DNA of 12,513 bases from Geodermatophilaceae bacterium (lineage in GTDB: Bacteria; Actinomycetota; Actinomycetes; Mycobacteriales; Geodermatophilaceae): positions 1-12,513 of the forward strand of contig JACCXW010000374.1 in NCBI GenBank assembly GCA_013696785.1. The letters run 5' to 3'. The notes beneath the pieces are model-generated. The model ran no database searches and was not told where the DNA came from. It saw nothing but the letters and a program-made list of their open reading frames with translations. Below are positions 1 through 6,611 of this stretch, piece by piece; the stretch's first letter is position 1, and each line of letters starts with the position of its first letter. A program made the translations under genes and the position numbers.

Positions 1-468
1 CATGTGGTCGACATGACCTTCACCGCGTTAGACGATACGATCGCGCCGCCCGGGCCGCAAAACATCACAGTCTGGGGCCAGTGGCATCCCTACCGGCTGA
101 GCGGCGAACGCTGGCCGGACATCGCCGAGCGCGAGGCGCACCGGCTCGTCGGCGCGATCAACACGGTCGCACCCGGCTTCGCGGATACAGTCCAGCACGT
201 GTACGTGCAGTCCCCGCTCGACCTGGAACGCGAACTCGGACTCCGACGGGGCAACGTCATGCACCTGGACATGTCGCTGGACCAGATGTTCGGCTGGCGG
301 CCGCTGCCGGAACTCGCCGGCCATCGTGTTCCTGGCGTCGCAGGGATGTACCTGACGGGGGCCTCGACCCATCCGGGCGGTGGCGTCTTCGGCGCCAGCG
401 GGCGGACCGTTGCCCGGCTCGTCATCAAAGACCGTTCACGCGGCCGCAGATTCCGGCGTACACGGTGA
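1..468 (+). CDS. CrtO/PYROXD2-type FAD-dependent oxidoreductase, C-terminal part (5' end outside window)
   Basis: The reading frame is open from the first base, so the start lies upstream; about 155 C-terminal residues are visible. The segment LSLDQMFxxRP-like (MSLDQMFGWRP) followed by GMYLTGASTHPGGGVFGASG is the C-terminal FAD-binding signature of the phytoene-desaturase superfamily. The SLDQ motif and GGGVFGASG ending resemble the CrtO ketolase/PYROXD2 branch more than CrtI, whose ending is THPGVGVPM. The N-terminal Rossmann motif is missing because of the window edge. The stop overlaps the GTG start of the next gene by 4 nt (GTGA), indicating translational coupling with the CapA, CruF and CruG genes. 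Inferred role: oxidation (ketolation or desaturation) of a carotenoid intermediate. It could instead be a CrtD-like 3,4-desaturase or a PYROXD2-like enzyme of other function; the visible part cannot decide. Confidence 0.85.
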   Translation, partial: HVVDMTFTALDDTIAPPGPQNITVWGQWHPYRLSGERWPDIAEREAHRLVGAINTVAPGFADTVQHVYVQSPLDLERELGLRRGNVMHLDMSLDQMFGWRPLPELAGHRVPGVAGMYLTGASTHPGGGVFGASGRTVARLVIKDRSRGRRFRRTR

Positions 469-1613
469 GACTGCTCGTCGCGGCTACCGCAACGGCAATC
501 CTCGTCACGGCATGTTCAGCCGTCCTCGAGGACGAGGATCCGGCGACCGCGCCCGTCACCACGGCCACGACGGCCGTCACGCCGGAGCAGACGTCGACAT
601 CGACGGCACCATCCACGGCGCCGACAACGGAGGCGACCGAGTCGATTCGGCTGCTCTTCACCGGCGACATGCTGCCCAGCGACGACCTGCAGGCGCAGGC
701 AGGGCGCTATGCCGGCGGCCGTGGCTTCGACTTCATGCCGATGCTGGCTGAGGTGGCGCCGATCGTCGAGGCGGCGGACTGGGCGATCTGCCACCAGGAG
801 ACCCCGGTGTCCGACGACAATGTCGGCCTGGCCGGGTACCCGCGTTTCAACGCGCCGCGCGAACTGGCCGAGGATCAGCGGGCGATCGGGTTCGACGCGT
901 GCAGTACCGCCTCCAACCACACCGTTGACCTCGGCATGGGCGGCATCCAGGCCACGCTCGGCACCCTCGACCGCGTCGGCATCGCGCACACCGGCAGTGC
1001 CCGCAGCCAGACCGAGTACGCCAAACCGATGATCTACGGCGTACAAGGGGTTCACGTCGGTCACGTGGCCTACACGTACGCATTGAACGGGCTGCCCTCC
1101 CCGGCACCATGGGCGGTGAATCTGATCGACCCTCCGACGGTCCTCGCCGACGCGGCGCGGCTCAAGCAGGCGGGCGCGGACATCGTCGTGGTCAGCCTGC
1201 ATTTCGGGAACGAACTCGACCAGGTGCCCTCCAGCTACCAGGGGCAGGTGGTCGACGAGATCATGCAGGCGCCTGAGGTCGACCTGATCGTCGGGCATCA
1301 CGCGCACGTCGTTCAGCCGATCGAGCGGCGGGCCGATGGCCGCTGGGTGATCTTCGGCCTCGGTAACTTCCTTGCCCAGCAGTCGGTCTACGACGCCGAT
1401 CTCACCCCAACGCACCGCGACGGCGTGATGGTCGAGGTCACGTTCGGTCCGGCGGCCGACGGCCGCTACGCGATCGAGCAGGTCGGCTACGTCCCGACGT
1501 TCGTCGACGCGCCGTCAGACGTCATCCGGATCGCGCCGGACTTCTCCCGCGCCCGCACCGAGGCGGCGTTGTTCGCACGAGACGCTCCGCTGGTCGACCT
1601 CACCCCGCGCTGA
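465..1613 (+). CDS. CapA-family (PgsA-like) lipoprotein, metallophosphoesterase-like fold
   Basis: Predicted 382 aa. The GTG at 465 overlaps the upstream stop (GTGA) and directly opens a lipoprotein signal peptide with lipobox VTAC, lipidated Cys at residue 17. The same frame runs upstream to 81, but that part overlaps the oxidoreductase and is not credible. Residues 18-60 form a Thr/Ala/Pro/Glu-rich linker, followed by the CapA domain: FTGDM (Asp68), CHQETPVS (110-116), SNH (150-152), SLHFGNE (244-250), GHHAHVVQ (277-284) and GLGNF (298-302). These are the conserved metal or active-site positions of the family, whose best known members act in poly-gamma-glutamate synthesis. No capB or capC lies nearby, so capsule synthesis is unlikely. 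The product should be anchored on the outer face of the membrane. Its place between carotenoid-tailoring genes suggests, by inference only, a role in modifying or placing the carotenoid. Confidence 0.9.
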   Translation: MRLLVAATATAILVTACSAVLEDEDPATAPVTTATTAVTPEQTSTSTAPSTAPTTEATESIRLLFTGDMLPSDDLQAQAGRYAGGRGFDFMPMLAEVAPIVEAADWAICHQETPVSDDNVGLAGYPRFNAPRELAEDQRAIGFDACSTASNHTVDLGMGGIQATLGTLDRVGIAHTGSARSQTEYAKPMIYGVQGVHVGHVAYTYALNGLPSPAPWAVNLIDPPTVLADAARLKQAGADIVVVSLHFGNELDQVPSSYQGQVVDEIMQAPEVDLIVGHHAHVVQPIERRADGRWVIFGLGNFLAQQSVYDADLTPTHRDGVMVEVTFGPAADGRYAIEQVGYVPTFVDAPSDVIRIAPDFSRARTEAALFARDAPLVDLTPR

Positions 1614-1614
1614 G

Positions 1615-2388
1615 GTGGGCACTGAGCTGATCCACCCTTCCCCCGTCCTGCTAGCCGGCGCGGCCGTGATCGCGCAGATCTTCTACCCCTTGGTGTACGG
1701 CGACGCCCGGGACGCGCTCACCATCGCGTCCGTCGGGCTCTTCTGCGCCGCGTCGATCGCGCATGCGGCGCTCACACGGGGTGCGCGGACCGCGCTGGTC
1801 CTGCTGGGGGTGTTCGCCGGCGGCGGTTTCCTCGTGGAGGTCCTCGGGTTGACGACCGGCTTCCCGTTCGGGGGTTACTCCTACGCCGAGAGCCTCGGCC
1901 CCGCGCTGTTCGGCGTACCGCTCGTCATCGGCCTGGCGTGGACGATGATGGCGTGGCCGAGTTGGATCGTGGCCAGGCAGCTGACGTCGAGGCGCTGGGT
2001 ACGGATCGTAGTCGCCGCTTGGGGTTTGGCGTCCTGGGACCTGTTCCTGGACCCGCAGATGGTGAGCGAAGGCTACTGGCGCTGGGAGAATCCCGACCCC
2101 GGACTTCCCGGCGTGTACGGCGTGCCGCTGACCAATCATCTGGGCTGGCTCGTCGTCGCCGTGCTGCTCATGGCTGCCTTCGACCGACTGGGCGGCAGCA
2201 GGGACGTCCCACCCCACCTGGATGCGGTTCCCGTCGGGCTGTTCCTGTGGGTCTACTTCTCCAGCATCCTCGCCCACACGATCTTCTTCGGGCTTCCGTA
2301 CGCGGCGCTTTGGGGGGCGGCCGGGATGGGTGTGGTGGCGCTGCCCCTGGCATCGCGGATGCCCGGTCGGCGCCGGCAGCGGACGTGA
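1615..2388 (+). CDS. cruF: Carotenoid biosynthesis membrane protein, CruF-like hydratase (DUF422)
   Basis: Predicted 257 aa integral membrane protein with several hydrophobic segments. The GTG start lies 1 nt after the capA stop. Family features include GFPFGGYSYAESLGP (about residues 82-96), the SWDLFLDPQMVSEGYWRWE region (about 141-159) and YGVPLTNHLGW (about 168-178). These match the carotenoid biosynthesis protein family (PF04240) that contains CruF and bisanhydrobacterioruberin hydratase. Family role: addition of water across the 1',2' double bond of an acyclic psi end, giving a tertiary hydroxyl group. The next gene is a family 2 glycosyltransferase overlapping by 4 nt, the same pairing as cruF-cruG of myxol glycoside synthesis. 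The substrate is inferred: lycopene from crtE-crtB-crtI downstream, or gamma-carotene if a cyclase exists elsewhere. No Shine-Dalgarno is evident, consistent with coupling to capA. Confidence 0.87.
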   Translation: MGTELIHPSPVLLAGAAVIAQIFYPLVYGDARDALTIASVGLFCAASIAHAALTRGARTALVLLGVFAGGGFLVEVLGLTTGFPFGGYSYAESLGPALFGVPLVIGLAWTMMAWPSWIVARQLTSRRWVRIVVAAWGLASWDLFLDPQMVSEGYWRWENPDPGLPGVYGVPLTNHLGWLVVAVLLMAAFDRLGGSRDVPPHLDAVPVGLFLWVYFSSILAHTIFFGLPYAALWGAAGMGVVALPLASRMPGRRRQRT

Positions 2389-3476
2389 AGGCCCTGGCCT
2401 TCGCCGTCGTGTCGGCCGGGGTGGGCACCGTGCACGCCGTCATCAACAGCAGACTGCTGCGGGTCCCGCTGGCCACCGAGCCCATCAACCGAGTCGTGGC
2501 CGTGTTGCTGCCGGTCAGGAACGAGGAAGCCCAGGTCCGGCCATGCCTGACCCGTCTGCTGGACCAGAAACTGTTGCCACAGCTGAGGATTCTGGTGCTG
2601 GACGACTGCTCCACCGACCGGACCGCGGCCATCGTCGCCGATGTAGCCGCCACCGACGGGCGGGTCCATCTACTCCCCGGCTCGGAACCGCCACCGGGCT
2701 GGCTGGGCAAGCCGTATGCCTGCGCTCAGCTCGTCGAGGCCTGCCCTGACGCGGAAGTCCTCGTATTCGTCGACGCGGACGTGCTGCTCGGGCCGCTCGC
2801 CGTAGCCGGCGCGGTGGCCGGGATGGCGTCGCTCGGCGTGGACATGGTCAGCCCGTTTCCGCGGCAGCTGGCGGGCAGCTGGGCAGAGCGGCTCGTCCAA
2901 CCGTTGCTGGCGTGGTCGTGGCTCACGTTCGTGCCGCTGCGGACCGCCGAGCGGTCGAGCCGGCCGTCCCTGGCGGTAGCGACAGGACAGTTCTTCGCCG
3001 TCAGCCGGGGTGCCTACGAGCGTTCCGGGGGACATGCATCGGTGCGTGGCGCCGTCGTGGAGGACCTCGCCCTGGCCCGGAACATCCGCCGCACGGGTGG
3101 GCGCACCACGGTCGTGGATGGGACGGCCCTGGCGCAGTGCCGGATGTACCGCGGCTGGGCCGAGCTCAGCCCCGGCTACACGAAGTCGCTGTGGAGCGCC
3201 TTCGGATCCCCGGCCGGTGCGGCCGCCGTTTTCGCGGCCCTTGCCTCCGTGTACGTGGTACCGGCGGTTGCAGCGATGAGCGGGTCGAGGCTTGGCCTGG
3301 CCGGCTATCTGCTGGGCGTATCCGGCCGAACAGTCAGCGCCCGACGGACCGGGGACCGGCTCTGGCCCGACGTCCTGCTGCATCCGATTTCGATGACGGT
3401 GGCCGGATATCTGACCGCTCGCTCGTGCTGGCTGCGCCGGCGGGGCGGGTTGGCGTGGAAAGGAAGGATGCTGTGA
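2385..3476 (+). CDS. cruG: Family 2 glycosyltransferase, CruG-like (carotenoid glycosyltransferase)
   Basis: Predicted 363 aa from a GTG that overlaps the cruF stop (GTGA). The frame is open upstream to 1938, but that part is a shadow of cruF. Residues 1-20 are hydrophobic. The GT-A domain follows: LLPVRNEE (41-48), LDDCSTDRT (72-80), PPGWLGKP (103-110), the metal and nucleotide-sugar DAD motif (130-132), the ED pair (226-227, catalytic-base region) and QCRMYRGW (251-258), a variant of the QxxRW-type motif. A hydrophobic stretch at about 271-310 suggests membrane association. Role from family and context: transfer of a sugar to the hydroxyl made by CruF, giving a carotenoid glycoside. The sugar and exact acceptor cannot be read from sequence. 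The plus-strand operon appears to end here, 46 bp before the next gene start. Confidence 0.85.
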   Translation: MKALAFAVVSAGVGTVHAVINSRLLRVPLATEPINRVVAVLLPVRNEEAQVRPCLTRLLDQKLLPQLRILVLDDCSTDRTAAIVADVAATDGRVHLLPGSEPPPGWLGKPYACAQLVEACPDAEVLVFVDADVLLGPLAVAGAVAGMASLGVDMVSPFPRQLAGSWAERLVQPLLAWSWLTFVPLRTAERSSRPSLAVATGQFFAVSRGAYERSGGHASVRGAVVEDLALARNIRRTGGRTTVVDGTALAQCRMYRGWAELSPGYTKSLWSAFGSPAGAAAVFAALASVYVVPAVAAMSGSRLGLAGYLLGVSGRTVSARRTGDRLWPDVLLHPISMTVAGYLTARSCWLRRRGGLAWKGRML

Positions 3477-3522
3477 GCGCGCCGGCCTGAACAGCTCGAC
3501 CAGGGCTCAGGCGAGGTAGGGC

Positions 3523-3802
3523 ATGACGACGTGGCTGTACTCGGTCACCATGTCGCTGGACGGCTTCATCGCCGGACCAGGTGGTGACAGGTCCTGGTTG
3601 ACCGAAGCAGTGAAGTCAAACCGCCCGGCAGTGCCTCGACGCGGGCCTGCTCGACGAGATCCTCGCGTGCATCGCTCCGGTCATGCTCGGCGACGGCGTG
3701 CGGCTCTTCGACCACCCGGGCGGCACCACCGTCAAACTCGAACGCCTCTCCCTGACCCACGCCCCGCCGGCGACGAACCTCCGGCTGCGCGTCGTCAGGT
3801 GA
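3523..3802 (+). pseudogene. Dihydrofolate reductase-family (RibD C-terminal) gene remnant with internal deletion
   Basis: The start is convincing: GAGGTAGG-like purine-rich sequence precedes ATG at 3523, and the first 28 codons encode a typical family N-terminus (YSVTMSLDGFIAGPGGD, SWLTE). From about 3606 that frame becomes nonsense. In the +1 frame, from about 3620 to the TGA at 3800-3802, the family's C-terminus appears: RQCLDAGLLDEILACIAP, MLGDGVRLFDHPGGTTVKL and ATNLRLRVVR. Head and tail together give about 90 codons, compared with roughly 180-200 in intact relatives, so about 100 central residues, including the usual NADPH-binding middle, are missing and the frame is shifted at the junction. 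The product would be non-functional. The last 8 nt overlap the convergent CDP-alcohol phosphatidyltransferase gene. A downstream extension of the N-terminal frame to 4137 is antisense noise. Confidence 0.82.
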
Positions 3803-4442
3803 GCCGCCGTACCGCCAGGAGCACCTGGATGAGGCCGATACCTGCCAGGACCAGCCAGACGATCGCCGCGACCGTGGCAAGGAAGTCGGCCGACCCGGTG
3901 ACCGCAGCGCTGGCGAGGGCCGTGACGGCGGCGAGGATGACCCGGGTCGGTCGCTCGAAGACCGTGACCACACCGATCTCCCGCATCCCGGCCGCCCCGG
4001 CCCGGGCGCGGACGTACTCCTGCAGCGCAGCCGCACCGCCGGCCACGACGCACAGCCAGCCCGGTGCCCCGAGCAGCCACAATGCGACGACGTACGCCGA
4101 ATCCGCCAGCCGATCGGCGACGGAATCGAGCACGTAGCCGAGCCGGGTGTCCCGCCCGCGGACAACCGCGACCGCGCCGTCCAAGGAGTCGAGGAAACCC
4201 GACAGCACCGCGGTGAGCGACGCGGCAATCAGCAGGCCTGCAGTCCTCGGATGGGCCAGCAGAGGTACGGCGATCGCAGCGGCCAGTCCCGCTACGGTGA
4301 CGGCGAGCGGCGGTACCCCGCCGCAGCGTCGCGCGACGGCGTACACAACGGAGAGCCAGCTGCGGGACATGGCCGACGCCCCTGGGTCGTAGCCGCCGTG
4401 CAGTTCGGCCCAGCGGCGGAAGTACGCGTCCCGGTCCAGCAC
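3795..4442 (-). CDS. CDP-alcohol phosphatidyltransferase family membrane protein
   Basis: Predicted 215 aa, GTG start at 4442, 4 nt after the stop of the SIMPL gene. The CDP-alcohol phosphotransferase signature lies at residues 85-110: D85xxD88G89xxA92, then G102xxxD106xxxD110, with correct spacing. The four metal-binding aspartates are present. The Arg that normally follows the Ala (the AR of DGxxAR) is Val93; Arg95 lies two residues on. Several hydrophobic segments (about 41-81, 114-136, 165-210) fit an integral membrane enzyme. The family transfers a phosphoalcohol from a CDP-alcohol to a lipid or polyol acceptor (phosphatidylinositol phosphate, phosphatidylglycerol phosphate and similar products). 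The specific substrate cannot be assigned. It is the distal gene of the minus-strand metF group and converges on the reductase remnant with an 8 nt overlap. Confidence 0.85.
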   Translation of the reverse strand: MLDRDAYFRRWAELHGGYDPGASAMSRSWLSVVYAVARRCGGVPPLAVTVAGLAAAIAVPLLAHPRTAGLLIAASLTAVLSGFLDSLDGAVAVVRGRDTRLGYVLDSVADRLADSAYVVALWLLGAPGWLCVVAGGAAALQEYVRARAGAAGMREIGVVTVFERPTRVILAAVTALASAAVTGSADFLATVAAIVWLVLAGIGLIQVLLAVRRLT

Positions 4443-4446
4443 CGGA

Positions 4447-5061
4447 TCAGTCGGCGAAGACCCAGGTCACCTCGACGCCGACGCTCACCTGCTCGACCCC
4501 TGGTTCGACCTCCACGGAGTCGGATTTGAGCGACATCGCGTACATCGGCCGGATCGGCCCTCCGGCGGCGTTGGACTCGGTCACACTCGTGGCCCGGCCG
4601 AGCGGACGGCCGACCAGCTCGGCGAGTTGCTCGGCCCTGGCCCGCGCGTCGGCGACGGCGAGGACACGCGCCTGCCGCTGATGCTCGGCCCGGTCCCGCA
4701 GCTGGTAGTTGACACCGTGGACCCGGGCTCCGTCGCCGGCCTCGGCCACGCAGGCCGCAAGCAGCAGCCCCGCCCTGGCAGGGTCGGAGACGCGGGCGGT
4801 GAGCCGGAAGGTGCAGACGTAGGAGTTCACGCGGCCGGCATCGTCGGCCACGGTGTACGTCGAGGGTCCCTCGGTGCGCAGGTCCGTCTCGGTGGCGCCA
4901 TTCGCGTGCAGCGCCGCCACCATCGACGTCAACGCCTGGGACGCGCCCGCCAATGCCTGCTCGACGGATTCCGCTCGCGTCTCCGTCCCGAGTTCGAGGA
5001 CGGCGACGTCGGGCCGGGCCTCGACCCGCCCGACGCCTTGGACGGTGATTGCCTCAGACAC
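4447..5061 (-). CDS. SIMPL domain (DUF541) protein
   Basis: Predicted 204 aa. The GTG start at 5061 is preceded by GAGGG three bases upstream and overlaps the end of metF by 8 nt. The opening (ITVQGVGRVEARPDVAVLEL) and central segments such as NGATETDLRTEG, and VNYQLRDRAEHQRQARVLAV, followed by ARAEQLAELVGRPLG, are typical of the SIMPL/DUF541 family (PF04402). The C-terminal VSVGVEVTWVF strand is also characteristic. No signal peptide or membrane segment is seen, so this copy is probably cytoplasmic, unlike the periplasmic Gram-negative members. The family has no settled biochemical activity; some members are linked to oxidative-stress tolerance. Co-transcription with metF and the phosphatidyltransferase gene is likely from the overlap and 4 nt spacing, but no functional link is evident. 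Confidence 0.88.
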   Translation of the reverse strand: MSEAITVQGVGRVEARPDVAVLELGTETRAESVEQALAGASQALTSMVAALHANGATETDLRTEGPSTYTVADDAGRVNSYVCTFRLTARVSDPARAGLLLAACVAEAGDGARVHGVNYQLRDRAEHQRQARVLAVADARARAEQLAELVGRPLGRATSVTESNAAGGPIRPMYAMSLKSDSVEVEPGVEQVSVGVEVTWVFAD

Positions 5062-5938
5062 TGACCCTCGATTGCAGGTTGGACCAGATCTCTCTGGTCG
5101 CGGTCGACCGATTCAAGGTGATGAAGTGGATGCCGGGCGCCGCCGCTGCCAGCAGCCGCTGGCACAGCTCGCTGGCCTGTTCGATACCCATGGCCCGGAC
5201 GGCGGCTGGATCCTCGGCCACCGCCTCGAAACGCTGCCGCAGCTTCGGCGGGAACGGCGCCCCCGACAGTTGCGAGGAACGCTCGATCGTGCGCATGGTC
5301 GTGACCGGCATGATTCCGGGGATGATCGGGACATCGCAGCCGAGCGTCGTCACGCGGTCGCGCAGCCGCAGGTAGTCCTCGAGGGCGAAGAACATCTGGG
5401 TGATGGCGAAGTCCGCGCCGGCCTGGATCTTGCGCACCAGGTAGTGCGCGTCGGAGTCGAGGTCCGGCGAGCGCGGGTGCTTGTAGGGGAACGCGGCGAC
5501 CCCCACGCAGAAGTCTCCGGAGGACTTTGCGAGGCGGACCAGGTCCTCGGCATAGGCGAGCCCGTCAGGGTGCTTGACCCATTCGGCGCCCGGATCCCCC
5601 GGCGGGTCCCCGCGGATCGTCAGCACGTTGCTCACGCCGGCCGCGGCGAATCTGCCGAGCACGTGGCGAAGCTCGGCACGGGAATGGTTGACCGCGGTGA
5701 GGTGCGCCATCGGCAGCATCGTGGTGTCGGTCGCGATCTGCTCGGTCACCCGGACGGTTCCCTCCCGGGTGGAGCCGCCGGCGCCGTACGTCACCGACAC
5801 GAACGACGGCCGCAGCCGTTCCAGCTCCCGCAGCGCCTGCCACAACTGCCGTTCGGCGGCGGCGTCCTTGGGCGGGAAGAACTCGAAGGAGAAGCTCGGA
5901 TCTGGCCCGCCGAGGCGGGCTGCGATGCTCCGAGTCAT
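5054..5938 (-). CDS. metF: Methylenetetrahydrofolate reductase (MetF)
   Basis: Predicted 294 aa, the normal MetF length, starting at ATG 5938. The TIM-barrel enzyme reduces 5,10-methylene-tetrahydrofolate to 5-methyl-tetrahydrofolate using FAD and NAD(P)H, supplying methyl groups for methionine. Visible family motifs: FEFFPPK (18-24, catalytic Glu19), SVTYGAGGSTR (48-58), HLTAVNHS (79-86), LTIRGDPP (106-113, flavin-contacting Asp111), ITQMFF (179-184, folate-contacting Gln181), PGIMPV and the C-terminal HFITLNRS. One departure: the usual YPExHP-type motif reads FPYKHP (150-155), with Tyr in place of Glu. The gene is the first of a tight metF-SIMPL-phosphatidyltransferase set and is separated from the upstream DUF1353 gene by 61 bp, which carries a possible promoter. 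Confidence 0.95.
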   Translation of the reverse strand: MTRSIAARLGGPDPSFSFEFFPPKDAAAERQLWQALRELERLRPSFVSVTYGAGGSTREGTVRVTEQIATDTTMLPMAHLTAVNHSRAELRHVLGRFAAAGVSNVLTIRGDPPGDPGAEWVKHPDGLAYAEDLVRLAKSSGDFCVGVAAFPYKHPRSPDLDSDAHYLVRKIQAGADFAITQMFFALEDYLRLRDRVTTLGCDVPIIPGIMPVTTMRTIERSSQLSGAPFPPKLRQRFEAVAEDPAAVRAMGIEQASELCQRLLAAAAPGIHFITLNRSTATREIWSNLQSRVSV

Positions 5939-5944
5939 GCCACC

Positions 5945-5977
5945 AGGCTAGCCGGGGAACAACGCTGGGCGTGTCAA
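5945..5977 (-). promoter_or_regulatory. Possible metF promoter (-35 TTGACA, -10 TAGCCT)
   Basis: On the minus strand a perfect TTGACA (5977-5972) is followed 21 nt later by TAGCCT (5950-5945). The -10-like element ends 6 nt before the metF ATG, which would place transcription initiation at or next to the start codon and give a leaderless message. The 21 nt spacer is longer than the usual 16-19, which weakens the pairing. No good Shine-Dalgarno precedes the ATG (only GGTGG, too close), consistent with a leaderless start. Confidence 0.3.
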
Positions 5978-5999
5978 CGGTGACCGACACGACGGCCGG

Positions 6000-6533
6000 C
6001 TAGGACGACCGGACGCCGATCCGCGGGCGGTTGACCGGTTTGCGGGTGAACGGCTTGGACAACACGAAGACCAGCATCTCGACACCCCAGAAGGCGAGCA
6101 GCCAGACAAGCACGACCACGCCTGGCAACGCCACAAACAGCAGGGAAGGCATGCCGACGAGCAGAAACAGCAAGAAGTCCACCGGTGTGATGCCGCTCAG
6201 ACGGGAGTCGAGCCGGACGGCTGCCCACATCATCCAGCGGCGGATCACCGGGACGTCGAGTTCCCGCATGGCTCGTCGGAACAAGCCGTCGGCATCCGCG
6301 CGGGAGACGCCGGCCTCCTCCTGGCACAGGTAGTCGTGCAGGATCGCAGCCTTGGTGTACGCGCCGTACGGCGGAAGCAGCCAAACGAAAGGACGCGGGA
6401 CGGAGGCGAAGTCAGTGCTCATGCCGGTGGGGACGACGAACGTCTCGCGCTTACCGACGTAGATGAGTTCTCGTTCCAGGATCCAGTACTTCCCGGTGTC
6501 GGCCTTGACCACCACGTCTCCCTGGAACGGCAT
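6000..6533 (-). CDS. DUF1353 protein with C-terminal membrane hairpin
   Basis: Predicted 177 aa, ATG start at 6533 with a strong Shine-Dalgarno (AAGGAGG) five bases upstream. Residues about 32-70 carry the DUF1353 (PF07087) core: FVVPTGMSTDFASVPR, then WLLPPYGAYTKAAILHDYLC, with a conserved HDY at 66-68. Residues about 119-158 are strongly hydrophobic and probably form two transmembrane helices, followed by a basic tail (KPFTRKPVNRPR) that should stay in the cytoplasm. The family is of unknown function and is found in both phage and bacterial genomes; nothing else here points to a phage. It is divergent from crtE across 78 bp and lies 61 bp upstream of metF on the same strand. Any role in carotenoid metabolism would be speculation. 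Confidence 0.85.
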   Translation of the reverse strand: MPFQGDVVVKADTGKYWILERELIYVGKRETFVVPTGMSTDFASVPRPFVWLLPPYGAYTKAAILHDYLCQEEAGVSRADADGLFRRAMRELDVPVIRRWMMWAAVRLDSRLSGITPVDFLLFLLVGMPSLLFVALPGVVVLVWLLAFWGVEMLVFVLSKPFTRKPVNRPRIGVRSS

Positions 6534-6538
6534 CGTGT

Positions 6539-6545
6539 CCTCCTT
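6539..6545 (-). promoter_or_regulatory. Strong ribosome binding site for the DUF1353 gene
   Basis: AAGGAGG on the minus strand, 5 nt before the ATG at 6533. It fixes this start. It is the clearest Shine-Dalgarno of the window; most other genes here rely on coupling or seem leaderless. Confidence 0.75.
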
Positions 6546-6596
6546 GGCCTGTTCCGTGTGTCGTCACGAGGATGGCAGGAGCGCCCATGACGCGGC

Positions 6597-6605
6597 TGTG
6601 ATACT
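6597..6605 (+). promoter_or_regulatory. Putative extended -10 promoter of crtE, leaderless geometry
   Basis: TGTGATACT reads as an extended -10 (TG, one base, GATACT; 4 of 6 matches to TATAAT). It ends 6 nt before the crtE GTG at 6612, so a start 7 nt downstream of the -10 would fall on the first base of the start codon. There is no Shine-Dalgarno before this GTG. No convincing -35 is found at the normal distance. The rest of the 78 bp divergent region (6534-6611) shows no strong operator; CGTCA (about 6562) and TGACG (about 6588) form a weak inverted pair. Confidence 0.4.
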
Positions 6606-6611
6606 GCGCGG

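Noticed and set aside
81..464. Upstream extension of the CapA frame
   Set aside because: It overlaps the oxidoreductase in another frame and is Arg/Pro-rich. The lipoprotein signal peptide begins exactly at the GTG at 465.
516..1415. 299-codon open frame on the minus strand
   Set aside because: It lies antisense to the CapA-family gene, is Arg/His/Asp-rich without any family motif, and is the normal mirror frame of a GC-rich gene.
1938..2384. Upstream extension of the glycosyltransferase frame
   Set aside because: It lies inside cruF and has no domain resemblance; the GTGA overlap at 2385 is the natural start.
3485..3512. GCCTGA / TCAGGC inverted repeat after cruG, considered as a terminator
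   Set aside because: Six base pairs with a 16 nt loop and no T run; too weak to call a terminator.
4853..5983. 376-codon plus-strand open frame
   Set aside because: It is antisense to metF and the SIMPL gene, both of which are strongly recognised.
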